64,000 bases of DNA. Origin: Ahaetulla prasina (taxonomy: Eukaryota; Chordata; Lepidosauria; Squamata; Colubridae). The stretch lies in the NCBI RefSeq assembly GCF_028640845.1, contig NC_080539.1, positions 176,106,736 through 176,170,735 on the forward strand. The letters run 5' to 3'. The position numbers and the translations under genes were made by a program. The notes under the pieces were generated by a model. The model saw nothing but the letters and a program-made list of their open reading frames with translations, did no database searches and was not told the DNA's origin. Below, in pieces: positions 34,521-45,309 of the stretch (position 1 is the stretch's first letter; every line of letters begins with the position of its first letter).

Positions 34521-34949
34521 CCTTCCTGTCTTAGTCTACAAGAAATCCAATGGCTCCCTAGGACACACCATCTACCAGAAGAAAACACACACAAACTGCT
34601 ATCTGCATGCACTCTCACACCACCACCCACCACAGATCAACTCTGTAGCCAAGACACTCATCTCCAGAACAAAACACTTAGCTGACGAACAACACCTAAA
34701 AACCGAACTAAACACTCTCACTAACGTACTAACTTCCAATGGATTCCAAAGAAATAAGATTACCAAACTAATCCATAAAGAAACCCCCACTAAAATCCAA
34801 GACAGAGAACAAGAAAACAGCAAAGCCCTCCTCCCATATATAAAAGGCACCACAGACAGAATCAGCAAGATCCTCCACAAACACAACATCAAGACAGCAT
34901 TCTGCACAAACCAAAAAATATCCACCATCCTAAGAAACCCCAAAGACAA

Positions 34950-35285
34950 AATTGAGTTAGAAAATCAAGGAGTATATGAAATCCCATGCACCGCCTGCAG
35001 CACCACATGCATCGGACAAACCAACAGAAGAATAAGTGCACGCATTGAAGAACATAAGAACTCAGTCAGAAAAGAGGAACCAACTTCTTCCCTAGTCCAA
35101 CACTTTAAAGCCACAGGACATAAAATTGACTTTAAAAATACCAGAACTATCGCCAAAACTGAACACTTTAACAACAGAATAATCAGAGAAGCCATCTAGA
35201 TAGGAAAACGCCCACACAGTATGAATAAACGGGATGATACCTCCCACCTACCAGCCATTTGGAAACCCGCCCTTATCGACAAATG
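34950..35285 (+). pseudogene. GIY-YIG endonuclease domain of Penelope element
   Basis: The frame reads GVYEIPCTACSTTCIGQT, then RRISARIEEHKNS, SLVQHFKATGHKIDF and NNRIIREAI, a TAG stop, and IGKRPHSMNKRDD. The GIY half is present as GVY, but the YIG half is CIG, so one catalytic tyrosine is replaced. The Cys pair before CIGQT and the REA glutamate are in place. The TAG interrupts where a tryptophan is usual. In active elements this nuclease makes the target nick. Confidence 0.88.
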
Positions 35286-35605
35286 AGTCCCTAATGTGAA
35301 GAATGATGCAAGACCCATATTCACAAGTGCCACACAGCATGTCACCACCACGGAAAGCAGACTCAAACCCACACCGATGATTAAGCATGACCTCGGACCA
35401 GAAGCCAGACTGCAGCTGCATCATTGGCCATTTCAAACCCCTCCAATCCATACATGCAGCAGACTGACACCCACATGAAGATGTAGCACGCCCACGACCA
35501 CGAAGCCAAACAACAGCAATGCAGCTCACCAACTCAAATCCCCCTGCAACTCAGATTAACCTGAGCACAACCAAGCCCCCCCACCCATACAGAACACACC
35601 CCCAT

Positions 35606-35688
35606 CCAATCAGAGCACAACCAAACCCCCAACCAATCAGAACACACCTCCACCCAATCAGAACACAGCCAAGCTCCCAACCAATCAG
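35606..35688. promoter_or_regulatory. Cluster of four CCAATCAG boxes
   Basis: CCAATCAG occurs at 35606-35613, 35633-35640, 35654-35661 and 35681-35688, spaced 27, 21 and 27 bases apart, inside and just before the right inverted repeat. CCAATCA is the NF-Y binding core. The cluster sits in an AACACA/AACCCCC tandem context, so it may be a by-product of a short tandem repeat. Confidence 0.5.
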
Positions 35689-35860
35689 TTCAAACCCCCA
35701 CTAGCAGTTAAAAGGAAGAAACAGCTGTGATCACACATTGCTCCTAGAAGCATGAAGCTGTAAACACCAGCCTGAAGATGACAAATGAGACTTCGTCGAA
35801 ATGTCGCCAAGACACTTCCAATTTTACGCGGGAGAAAACCCAAATAACCAAAGACCTACA
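35673..35860. repeat. Penelope right terminal inverted repeat
   Basis: Reverse complement of 33431-33618, ending AACCAAAGACCTACA. It contains CCTGAAGATGACAAATGAGA and CTTCGTCGAAATGTC, a segment with a hammerhead-like core arrangement. Confidence 0.9.
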
Positions 35861-35985
35861 TACAAACACCCGCAAAAACCTCAGAAAACACACATATAAA
35901 TATATACACACATTCAAACAGTACCCCAAATGTCCTGCTTTATTTCCCATGATAAAAATGAACTGTTTCTTAAATCCTACAATCA

Positions 35986-36453
35986 GACATCATAGCTTCT
36001 TCTCCAGTAATATTGAACTGCAAACTAGGGCATACAAAACTTTTGCCAGACCAATTCTTGAATGCAGCTCATCTCTCTGGAACCCACACTGCATATCAGA
36101 CATTAATACAATTGAATGAGTCCAGAGATATTTCACAAGAAGAGTCCTCCACTCCTCTTCTCCAAAATACCTTATGCCACCAGATTCGAAATTTTGGGCT
36201 TAGACAACTTAGAACTTTGCCATCTTCGGTCTGATCTGACTCTGGTTTCTTCTCCAAATCCCCACATCTTTAACCATAGACTGTCTACTGTAGACCTTAC
36301 CCCATTCCTAAGAGGTCTGTAAGGGGCGTGCATAAACACACCAGCATGCCTACCGTCCCTGTCCTAATGTTTTCTTTTATTTGTATCCTTTATATGTATT
36401 TATAACTATGTTTACACTTGTATCTGTCATAAAATACATGCTTGACGAAAATA

Positions 36454-36512
<59 letters not shown>
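35986..36512 (+). mobile_element. 5'-truncated family A LINE with (AAAT)n tail
   Basis: The coding remnant reads FFSSNIELQTRAYKTFARPI and SLWNPHCISDINTIE, a stop, then the 3' UTR CTAAGAGGTCTGTAAGGGGC and GTGCATAAACACACCAGCAT, ending in 15 or more AAAT units (36450-36512). It begins about 125 bp after the Penelope element. Confidence 0.88.
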
Positions 36513-36517
<5 letters not shown>

Positions 36518-37127
36518 CGCCTGTGCTCAGGAGTAGTAGCTGTGCAATTCCAATATGATGCAAAACTGGTAAAAATTATACGAAAAAGAAAGTAGCATCA
36601 AATTGAGGAGTAAGAAGAAAAATTGTGTCCTGAACCAGGGCACAATTACATATTTGGACAGCCTGGGAAAGGAAAGGAATAAATGCATAAACGACCAGGA
36701 GATCAATGCCTGATGATCTTGATTATATATTATATTTAATTTCAGAACTAGCCTGTCTGAAAACATACACTGATGGAAACACAAGCGGAAAGAATCTTTC
36801 ATGTTTTGCTTTTGGGGTCCTCCTGGGTATCTAGTTAGCCACTGTGGGAACAGAATACATGACTATTAGACTTTTTAGACTAATAAAGCACAGGTCTTCT
36901 AGCTAATCCTATGATCCTTTGCCTAAGTACCTGAAACTTAGTCCTCTTGAAAGCAATGGCACTTATTTCTAGGATAGAGCAAAGCATTTTTTTTTTTAGT
37001 GACAGACATAACAAATTAAGAATGACATGAGATTATCAAGTATTCAAGTATGTCTTTGAAGATGAACCTATCTCCCTGCTTTTTTCTTTCTGAGATATAG
37101 CACTGCAGGCAAAGACATTGACTAGGG
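36513..37127. other. Unique sequence, nothing recognised
   Basis: No repeat or coding signal recognised. Confidence 0.45.
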
Positions 37128-37787
37128 CTGTGATGGCAAACCTATGACATGCATGCCACAGGTGGTACACGGAGCCCTCTCTGAGAGCACGCAAGCCATC
37201 ACCCAGCTCAGCTCCATTGTGCATGCGTGCGCACTTCCCTCCAGCCAGCTGATTTTCGGGTCTCTACCCTGCAAGCGGGAGACGTGTGCACATGCGTGGG
37301 GGCGGTCAACCTTTCTCGTCACTTTCTGCTGCCCGTGCCTTCCCAGATCTCTAGAGATTCCCCTCCCAGACCTGTTTTGGGAGGTTAGGCTTCCCCCCCC
37401 ACACAGCCATTTTGGGAGGTGAGGCTTTTTCCCCCCTCCCAGCCCTGTTTTGAGAGGCAAGGCTTCCCCCCTCCCACTAGGCGTTTTGGGAGGTGAGGCT
37501 TTTTTTCCCCCAGCAGTGTTTTGGGAAGTGAGGCCAAAAGAGGGGGTTGCACATGCATGCATGGGGGGAGAGGAGTGCAGGGGTCGCGTGAGCATGCATG
37601 GGTGAAGGGGAAGGGGTTGCGTGGGAGGAGGGGAAGGGGTTGTGTGTGTATGCGCCGGGGTCACACATACATGTGCAGGGGGGAGGGGCATGCAGGAAGG
37701 GCATTGCATTATGGGTGTGGGCACACATGCGCGCGCGATAGCACGCACGCTTTTGGCACCTGAGGAAAAAAAGATTAGCCATCACTG
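37128..37787. mobile_element. hAT-type MITE, 660 bp
   Basis: Starts CTGTGATGGCAAACCTATGA and ends TTAGCCATCACTG. Flanking GACTAGGG (37120-37127) and GACTCAGG (37788-37795) match at six of eight positions; the left copy has a central TA. The interior contains a run of GAGGC(T/A)(T/A)...CCCCTCCCA units (about 37370-37540) and CATGCGTGC stretches. Long open frames on both strands here (up to 208 codons) follow from this GC-rich repetition and are not genes. Same family as 26441-26880. Confidence 0.8.
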
Positions 37788-37795
37788 GACTCAGG

Positions 37796-39108
37796 TTTCA
37801 AGACTAGTTTAAGCAGAGGCATAAATCCTTTATATATGCCATAGGGACGGTGCAAAAAGAGACAACCAGGCAGCAACATTCACAAAATCTATGTATAATG
37901 AGGAGGAAGTGAGAAGAGAGATCATCTTGGGTTTAGACATTCAAGAGTGTTAGGCCTGGTTAATATTGGGTAAAAGATCTTCATGGAATACAAGGAAATA
38001 GAGTAGACTGGGCAGGAAAAAGACCACTGAAGAAGAAGGGAACAGCAAACCCCCATATGGAAGTTGTAACAAATTGTCTGTAATGTGACTAGTGAACTTA
38101 TTTTCAGCTACTGTACATCATTTGATTTTCCCTGATCGTATGCCTTTGTAATGTTTTATTGATATTCATTTTTTAGATCTTTGAATAGCTGTTCTGAAGA
38201 AAAAGTGCTATATAAATGTTCCATTTATAATATGCTTTTAAAGGACCTAGAAAATTATCATGCCAATCTGGAAAACTAAATTGAAAAAAGTGTTTGATTA
38301 CGATGTCCAAATTCACTGATGAAGACGGTTCCAATTCCTTAAGGTGACTAGTAAGCAAAGGATTTTCAGAAGGTTTGTTTAATTTATTTTTGAAAGTTGG
38401 GCCATATTTATCAAACCTCAGTCTATACAACTGTTAAAGAAATAAGGATCCCTGCATGACCGTTTGAGGTTTTGATGATCTTCCATTTAATGTAATTTCA
38501 AGAAAAGTCAACTTTTGCAAGCTTCAAGAGCATTACAATTTTTGAGGGGTATTCATTTATTGTCCTCATACGTAAGAGATAATATTGTGCATTTGGATTA
38601 GGCAGCATTACCCATTCCCTAGCCAGAGAATTTCCTAAGCCGATCTCTTTGTTTCTCCTCTTACTGCAAAACTGCAAAAAAAAAAAAAAGGCCAAATTTG
38701 GCCCAGTGGAATTATTGCATCATTTAGTACATCTGGCCATGTGGTCACATGTCCTGCCATCACAAAAGAGACCTGCACACGCAGTGCAATTCCAGGTAAA
38801 TGATGTATAGGAAACGGAGGGAGCTCATCGCAGCCCATCATTAACTTCATTTTGAAACAGTCCCAGAGGCCGTTCTTTAGCCACCAGCATTGTCAGCTGT
38901 CAATTGTGTCAAGCCAATAACATATTAGTTAGCAAGGGAGCAATGCAGAAATCAGCCATAGATCCAAATGCCTAAAAGATATAGGAGAATTTGGTAATTA
39001 TGCCCTGCAGCTGCCAGGGTTCTCCTTGGAGAGCGCGCAGATATTGGTTGTGCCAGTTGAAACAGGAGAGACGACACCTCCCCCACCAATGCTGTTATAG
39101 CGGCTAAC
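37796..39108. other. Unique sequence, about 1.3 kb
   Basis: No recognised repeat or exon. It includes a poly-A run near 38677. Confidence 0.45.
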
Positions 39109-39191
39109 AATAGTCTGGCCTCCATGCTAACAGACTGTTGGGACTAGTTAGTGTAGTGTGTCTAGTCTGTTAGCATGGAGGCCTGACTATT
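39109..39191. repeat. Isolated hairpin with about 28-bp arms
   Basis: Left arm AATAGTCTGGCCTCCATGCT followed by AACAGACT; right arm AGTCTGTTAGCATGGAGGCC followed by TGACTATT. The arms pair with one or two mismatches around a loop of about 25 bases. No TIR-type CAG ends or TSD are seen, so it is not obviously a MITE. Confidence 0.75.
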
Positions 39192-39390
39192 CAATCAATT
39201 TTGATAGTTCCCATCTCAGTCTTAAGCATTTGTCCACTAAGTGGTCACCTAAACCTGTAAAATCGGTAAGTATGCCATACACTGAGAAGTGCAAAACCGA
39301 GGGATTTCCAACAATTAAGCAAGCCGTAATGCCAACATTTAGCCTATGGGGAAATGTTACACGGTCTTCAAAGCACAGGAAGGGTACCTT

Positions 39391-39480
39391 TGGGCCCTCC
39401 AGATGTTCCTGAACTCCCGACATCCCCTGTCGTTTACTATCCTGGCTGTAGCTTCTAATTTCAGCATTATCTAGAGAACC
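39391..39480. repeat. Dispersed CCCTCCAGATGT-type repeat fragment
   Basis: GGGCCCTCCAGATGTTCCTG followed by AACTCCCGACATCCC and ATCCTGGCTG resembles segments at 54683 and 63165. Its class is not resolved. Confidence 0.4.
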
Positions 39481-39518
39481 ACAAAAGCCCACAGGGTTTT
39501 TAGGTCATTACCTTAAGG

Positions 39519-39597
39519 AAAATTAAAAGCCTAATTCTGTTTCATGAAAGGGTGGCTAAAATTAAAAGCCTAATTCTGTTTCATGAAGGGGTGGCTA
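39519..39597. repeat. 39-bp tandem duplication
   Basis: The unit AAAATTAAAAGCCTAATTCT plus GTTTCATGAAAGGGTGGCT occurs twice with one substitution (GAAAGGG versus GAAGGGG). Confidence 0.9.
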
Positions 39598-40163
39598 AAA
39601 TTTGTACGCTTCCCAGAATTTTGCTATGTGAGAAGGGGATCCATATATAAAGGAACAATCAATCAATCAATCAATCAAAGCTATTTTTAAAAAAAGAAAA
39701 AGGGCTAATCCACTTTGTAGCCCTCTATTCTGTAACACAAATACTATGTAACATACAGTAGGCAAACTCTGATTTCGGACTAAGGCATTGCAGGTTACAT
39801 AGAAGAGCTTGTGATAATATGAAAAGCCAAGCTTTCGCTTCTTTAAAAGTATAAATAGCTAATTCCAAAACTTTGTATGCATTTAGGGGAGGATGTAATT
39901 TATGTTGGGTGCATGGGTATCATTTAGTTTATATATGTGCATTGTATAATAGTGCAAATGTGTGGAATCTGTGCATACGTAAGTTGTATATGCAATGTAT
40001 GAAGAAAGCATGATATAATTCTGTCTACTGTCAATTGGGGGTCTTTTCATTCCCCACATCAGCCTGTTTTACACAATGGGCTCTCTTTGCTTTTGTTTTA
40101 AACACAATGAAATCAGCTGAATATGCATCTCTCACACTATGATTCTCCACTCATGTTCCATAT
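39598..40163. other. Unique sequence with a short (AATC)n
   Basis: About five AATC units at 39656-39678. Nothing else is recognised. Confidence 0.45.
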
Positions 40164-40503
40164 CAGGGGTGTCAAACTCGATTTTATTGAGGGCTGCATT
40201 GGTTTGACCTCTGGGGGCTAGGTTGGGTGTGGCCAGCACTACATTACTTGTGTCAGGGGCACCAGTGATATCCTGAGCACTTTGCCAGTGAAAGTAGGCT
40301 CCTGAGCTCTGTTATCAGCTGCAACGGCTTCCTGCAACCCTCTGCCAGCAAAAACGGAGCTCAGGAGGGCTGTAGGCAGCCTTCCTGAGCTCCATTTTCA
40401 CTGGCAAAGGCACCGTGGGTCGGTCCTTTGCTGTTTCCAGGGCAGCCAGTTCTAAGCACCCTACAGTCCAAATCCGGGGCCGGGCCTTGAGTTTGACGCC
40501 CTG
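40164..40503. mobile_element. hAT-type MITE, CAGGGGTGTCAAACTC family
   Basis: Ends CAGGGGTGTCAAACTC and GAGTTTGACGCCCTG. TSD TTCCATAT (40156-40163) and TTCTATAT (40504-40511) differ at one base. The interior shows inverted blocks around GAGCTC. A shorter relative lies at 50517-50651. Confidence 0.9.
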
Positions 40504-40865
40504 TTCTATATAAATATAGCAAGATGTCATGTATTGAGCTGAACAACTGTTTCATCTAATCCAGGACAAGCTACAGCAGCTGGCATTTACCCTTGTGTAG
40601 ATTTAAGATGAGTTCTACCATCCTGGTTTATTAATGTGTGATTCCAGGGGCTGAATCTGACCCATATTTTCCATAGTCCAGATACATATATATTCACCAA
40701 CCATCTCACCCCTGATGATTTTGCAGGCAAACCCTTGTGCCTTCTTTTGCAACCTTATAGAGTAGTTCATCACTGTCTTCTTCTTCTTCTAGAAGTTCAG
40801 CTTTCTGGAGGAATCCCATCAAAGTATAAATCAGACCCAAACCTGTTTAGGTTCCATTTTAGCCA
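40504..40865. other. Unique sequence
   Basis: Nothing recognised. Confidence 0.4.
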
Positions 40866-41091
40866 GTTTTGTCTAGTAAAGGCACTAGACTAGAAAGTGG
40901 GAAATGGTGAGTTCCAGTCCCGCCTTAGTCATGAAAGCCAACTGGGTGACTTTGGGCCAGTCTCTTAGCCCAATTCACCTCACAGTGCGGTGAACAGAAG
41001 GAAAGTGTGGTGGATATGTTTGCCACCTTGTGTTGTTTGTATAAATAATAAAAGCAGGATCCAAAATAATAAATAATAATAATAATAATAG
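40866..41091 (+). mobile_element. tRNA-type SINE with L2-like tail, (AAT)n end
   Basis: A B-box-like GAGTTCCAGTCCCGCC precedes CATGAAAGCCAACTGGGTGA and CTTTGGGCCAGTCTCT, as in MIR-like squamate SINEs. The 3' part TTTGCCACCTTGTGTTGTTT then ATAAATAATAAAAGCAGGAT resembles an L2 3' end, followed by AAT units. A diverged relative lies on the other strand at 43643. Confidence 0.75.
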
Positions 41092-41529
41092 GACAAGATT
41101 ATCTAGGTGCTATTACTTTTTTATTAGAGTTTTATTATAATATCCTTCATTGATTCTTCCTCCTCTGATTTCATTTCATTGCACTCCTCAAAGAAGACCG
41201 TGATTGTTGCTGATTCACACATTATAATATTAGCACAGAGGAGCATAAGTACATTTGCTAGTATAGCCTAGTTAATATAATATTAATGTTTTTTGTTATT
41301 TTTATAATAGTTTTATTATGGTATTATGGTATTATTTTTAAAGTTTGTTTTTATGGTCTGTTTTTATTGGATGAACCCACAGTCATGTATGTCAGCGATA
41401 TCAATGTGACGAGTAAATAAAATTAAATAGTCTACATTCAGAGACCTGAAAAAGTTGCCTATTGACATTGATATACATTGAATTCAAAAGTCATGCTAAA
41501 ATAATCCTACTTTTATTGTATCAAGCTAT
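41092..41529. other. Unique sequence
   Basis: AT-rich, nothing recognised. Confidence 0.4.
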
Positions 41530-41541
41530 AGTGTCCCCTTA

Positions 41542-41900
41542 AAAGGTAAAGGTAAAGGTTCCCCTCGCACATATGTGCTAGTTGTTCCTGACTCTAGGGG
41601 ACAGTGCTCATCTCCGTTTCAAAGCCGAAGAGCCAGCGCTGTCCGAAGACGTCTCTGTGGTCATGTGGCCGGCATGACTCAATGCCAAAGGTACATGGAA
41701 TGTTGTTACCTTCCCATCAAAGGTGGTCCCTATTTTTCTAGTTGCATTTTTTACGTGCTTTCAAACTGCTAGGTTGGCCGAAGCTGGGACAAGTAACGGG
41801 AGCTCACTCCGTTACACGCACTAGGGATTCAAACCGCTGAAATGCTGACCTTTCGATCGACAAGCTCAGCATCTTATCCACTGAGCCACCATGTCCCTGC
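41542..41900 (-). mobile_element. Sauria-type tRNA SINE with 12-bp TSD
   Basis: On the minus strand the 5' end reads GGGACATGGTGGCTCAGTGG (A box TGGCTCAGTGG), the B box is GGTTTGAATCCC, and the 3' end is GGAACCTTTACCTTTACCTT. Head, body and ACCTTT tail match the Sauria SINE plan, whose tail is shared with Bov-B LINEs. The 12-mer AGTGTCCCCTTA flanks it at 41530-41541 and 41901-41912 without mismatch. Confidence 0.92.
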
Positions 41901-41912
41901 AGTGTCCCCTTA

Positions 41913-42414
41913 CATATAATAAACTATAAGTCATAATTTACATACCATCATGCCCATGTCCACATATCAGAGTAACATTATTTTTTGGTTGTGTGTGAAC
42001 TTTACTATAACTGAATGATTGAACATGAACATGAGAAAGTTGGGCTTTATCAGATTGATTCAGATCCTCTTGTATCATTTTCCCTCCTTCCCTCTCATAC
42101 AAGCCATGATTAAGTGATGCATGATTTACTAGATAAACCTAACTGCATATTAAGATTGATTTTCAACTTATAGTTGGAATTTTGATTCCTGGAATTTTCC
42201 ACATATAGGACCAGTATTTGCCAGTTCACTGATGTGATAATAATATTCCATTTTCTTACCAGAAGAGAGCAATAATAGATCTAATTGCAGTTTTCCTTCT
42301 CTTTCTGAAAATTCAAGATCAAAGGCATTAACTGTTAAGCACTCCAATTCCTTGTTTCTACCAGTTCAGATGTTCCATTTCTTCGCCTTCTGGCTGGCCC
42401 ACAACTTCACTGTG
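41913..42414. other. Unique sequence
   Basis: Nothing recognised. Confidence 0.4.
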
Positions 42415-42815
42415 TGAGCACTGCACACCAGAACAACTAGACACAAGAGCAGTTTTTCCTGAATGCCATCACTCTGCTGAACAAATAATTCCCTCAACAC
42501 TGTCAAACTATTTACTAAATCTGCACTACTATTAATCTTCTCATCGTTTCCATCATCCATCTCCTTCCACTTATGACTGCATGACTGTAACTTTGTTGCT
42601 TGTATCCTTACAATTTATATTGATATTGATTGGTTTCTGATTGCTTATTTGTACCTTATGACTATCATTAAGTGTTGTACCTTTTTGATGAACATATCTT
42701 GTCTTTGATGTACACTGAGAGCATATGCACATTTGGCCAATAAAGAATTCTATTGTATTCTATTCTATTCTATTCTATTCTATTCTATTCTATTCTATTC
42801 TATTCTATTCTATTC
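42415..42815 (+). mobile_element. Rex1-like LINE 3' end with ATTCT tail
   Basis: GAGCACTGCACACCAGAACA and ACTAGACACAAGAGCAG begin the copy. The 3' UTR (CACTTATGACTGCATGACTG, GTGTTGTACCTTTTTGATGA) and about 13 ATTCT units end it. It is truncated 5' just inside the coding end. Confidence 0.88.
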
Positions 42816-43642
42816 CTTTCTGCCAAGATCTGGCCATATACTTGATTTACTCAGAAAGTTGCTTTCACCTTGAGAGTTCTAGGACGCTCCAAGTGAAAGG
42901 AAAGAAGTGAGAGGCCTCTGCTCCTCATCATTTCATTGAAATGGAAAAATGGACTGGGGATGTTCAACAGAAGGCTCACCTTTTTCTCTCCTCCTTTCCC
43001 AGTGATGTTTATTGATTTGTCTAGTTCATAGGGAGCATCCCTTAATGTTCTGCTTTCATGTTTCTGCTTTGGTGCATGGGTGCAGAAAAGAATATTGCAA
43101 ATTGATCTGCCTTTTTGGCCTTTGTTGGGAATGAACTTCTATTACATTACTTTCTCCGGCCTGTCATCTCACAGTTGCTTTGCCACTATATAATCAGCAT
43201 GGCTAAACACCAGAGCTGAACTGATTAATTTCCAGCATTCCTCACTGAACCCATTGATGGGCTTGCTGTTTGATGATCTATGCAATAGATGGCCACTTTT
43301 GATTGCTTGACCTTTGCCCTTAAACCTTCAGCTGTCTATTCAAGCACCTGTTTAAGTTAGCAGCACACACATGAGCCACTGTTTTTCTTAGAGAAACTAT
43401 CACAATAGATTACCCTTCTATAAGTACAAAAGCCGCCAGCCTTCCATGAAGCTGACCATTGGAAAGTCATCTAGATTTCAGATTTCACTTGTGGACATAG
43501 GAGGTCCTTTCATTTTGAAAACCTCTTTTTAAATTCTTTACAAATCTCATCCCAAACTCATGTTGAAATCCATATTCTGTTAGCCATTTTTGGAAGACTT
43601 TGTTCTGATCCTGATTTATAAAAATTGCAGCAATGATATCCA
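42816..43642. other. Unique sequence
   Basis: No repeat recognised. The part around 43140-43340 has a mixed composition (TGATTAATTT, TGATGATCTATGCAAT) that would be worth testing for conservation. Confidence 0.4.
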
Positions 43643-43856
43643 ATTATTTTTATTTATTTGTATTCCATCTTTATTGTTTTTTAATAAATAACTCAAGGCA
43701 GCAAACATGCCTTATCCTCCTGCTATTTTCACCACACACAACGACCCTGTGAGGTGAGTTGGACTAAGAGAGCCCAAGGTCACCCAGCCAGCTTTCATGC
43801 CTAAGGTGGGACTAGAACTCACTGCCTCCTGGTTTCTAGCCTGGTGTCTTAATCAA
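43643..43856 (-). mobile_element. MIR-like tRNA SINE
   Basis: On the minus strand GTGAGTTCTAGTCCCACC (B-box region), CATGAAAGCTGGCTGGGTGA, CAACTCACCTCACAGGGTCG and GCTGCCTTGAGTTATTTATT follow in the same order as the SINE at 40866. The tail is AAATAAATAAAAA-like. Confidence 0.8.
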
Positions 43857-44510
43857 ACATTACCTCAAACATTTAAAAGATCAAAACACATGATTGCTAT
43901 GCTCTCTCAGGAAATTCACCCACATATTAATGACGGCAAAGTATATTTGGAAGACAAAAGTTTGAGAAGCAAATCCACTTTGCCACAGTACATTTATCTG
44001 GCAAATAGCTTTAAGTCATCTTGTTTCTCTCTTGAGCATTCATTGATGTAGCTTTTGCGCTTAAACATCTTAGATGCATCCCTAAACATTATTGCATGAC
44101 TCCTGAGCTACATAGGGAATTAAGATGGCGAACATATTCTGAGAGCTATCATTTGCAACAGAGAGGAGACCTGCAAATACAACAGCTGAGCAGATCTTTG
44201 AGAGTGTATTTTGCTTGTTTTGAAAGTATAACCGAAGAACCTCCTCAAAGCTCTTTTTGAGATGGAACACAACCCTCTGGTTTCTAAAAGTGAATTGAGA
44301 GAAGCTTGTGTATATTACACTGCCTTTTTCAGATTTCACAAATGCTGATCTAGGCAGTGAAATGACAAGAAAATTTTCATCAGGTAAATCAAAGCCACCT
44401 TTCACAGACCTAGTAACTATTGTCTTAATCTCAGATTAAAAAGAACTATATATTGTACACTATTCCTGTTATTCATTAAATATAGCCTGTGTTTTCATTC
44501 CACTTCATTC
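43857..44510. other. Unique sequence
   Basis: No recognised repeat. The open frames at 43797 and 44082 have no domain support. Confidence 0.4.
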
Positions 44511-44706
44511 AATCAGGAGGCTGTGAGTTCGATCCTAGGTAGAGGCAGATATTTCTCTCTCTGGGCACAATGAGAATATATATGCTGAATATAACTCCGC
44601 ATTGGCGATAGGAAACACATCCAACCAGTAAAGACTCAGCTCCATTCAGTTGCCCAGACTCCACCCTGCAAGGGATTATGGGATCATTAAAAGATGATGT
44701 TTTCAT
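44511..44706 (+). mobile_element. tRNA-derived SINE fragment
   Basis: GGCTGTGAGTTCGATCCTAG contains a good B box (GTTCGATCC). The body reads AGAGGCAGATATTTCTCTCT and TGAATATAACTCCGCATTGG and ends near GGGATTATGGGATCATTAAA. The A box is missing, so it is 5' truncated. Confidence 0.65.
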
Positions 44707-45099
44707 TCCTCTTAGTAATTTATAGTTAGGGATATATAACCAAACATTTGTTTTTTTTTAAAAAAATAAAGCAAAGAGTCAATTTTAATATTTCATTTTG
44801 TATTGAATCCCTCAGCTCTACCTGGTCAATACCCAAAATGATCCAGATATGAGTAGATGGAGTCTCCACAGAGGTCCCATGCTAACACACATCTCAAAAC
44901 AATTTGACCACCCACACAGCTGCTTTGGTCCCAAACTATAGATGGGGCCATTCACTGCAATGCCATTTGGCCTTTTTGACCATTACTCAGATTTGGTTGA
45001 AAGTAATAAAACCAATTTCTATTCTTCTCTGTTTAGCATGGAAAATATTGGACACTAATACAAAGTTTAAGGTTCTAATGCTGGAAAAGATGGAAGGAA
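44707..45099. other. Unique sequence
   Basis: Nothing recognised. Confidence 0.4.
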
Positions 45100-45190
45100 A
45101 AAGGAGGAGGAGGAGGGGGAGGAGGGGGGGAGGAGGAGGAGGAGGAGGAGGAGGAGGAGGAGGAGGAGGAGGAGGAGGAGGAGGAGGAAG
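45100..45190. repeat. (GGA)n microsatellite
   Basis: About 28 GGA/AGG units with a few GGGG interruptions. The apparent poly-glycine protein is an artefact. A purine-only strand of this length is prone to triplex formation. Confidence 0.92.
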
Positions 45191-45309
45191 ACATGCTGCA
45201 AAGTGGATGAACCCAGTTACAGGGGTGATGAGTATACTGTTGGAACAACTGAAAGACTAAGTTAGGAATAGATTGTCATAGAAAAAGAATCTGTATATGT
45301 GATTGCAAA

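Larger units (their letters stand above)
33431..35860 (+). mobile_element. Penelope-like element with long terminal inverted repeats
   Basis: A 2.43-kb element bounded by inverted copies of about 188 bp (33431-33618 and 35673-35860). Between them the plus strand encodes, in broken frames, a Penelope-type reverse transcriptase (ILPADKGNATVV, LYGLPKIHKEGIPLRPIVSS, GSSLSP, YVDDTF) and a C-terminal GIY-YIG endonuclease. The RT begins almost at once after the left repeat, so the N-terminal part usual in this family is missing. Penelope elements are known to carry terminal repeats in direct or inverted arrangement. The arms are about 95% alike by eye. Confidence 0.9.

Noticed and set aside
37122..37748. 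A 208-codon open frame (minus strand), proline- and histidine-rich
   Set aside because: Lies wholly inside a GC-rich MITE with internal repeats; overlapping frames on both strands are equally open.
45100..45190. Poly-glycine protein segment
   Set aside because: Translation of a GGA microsatellite.
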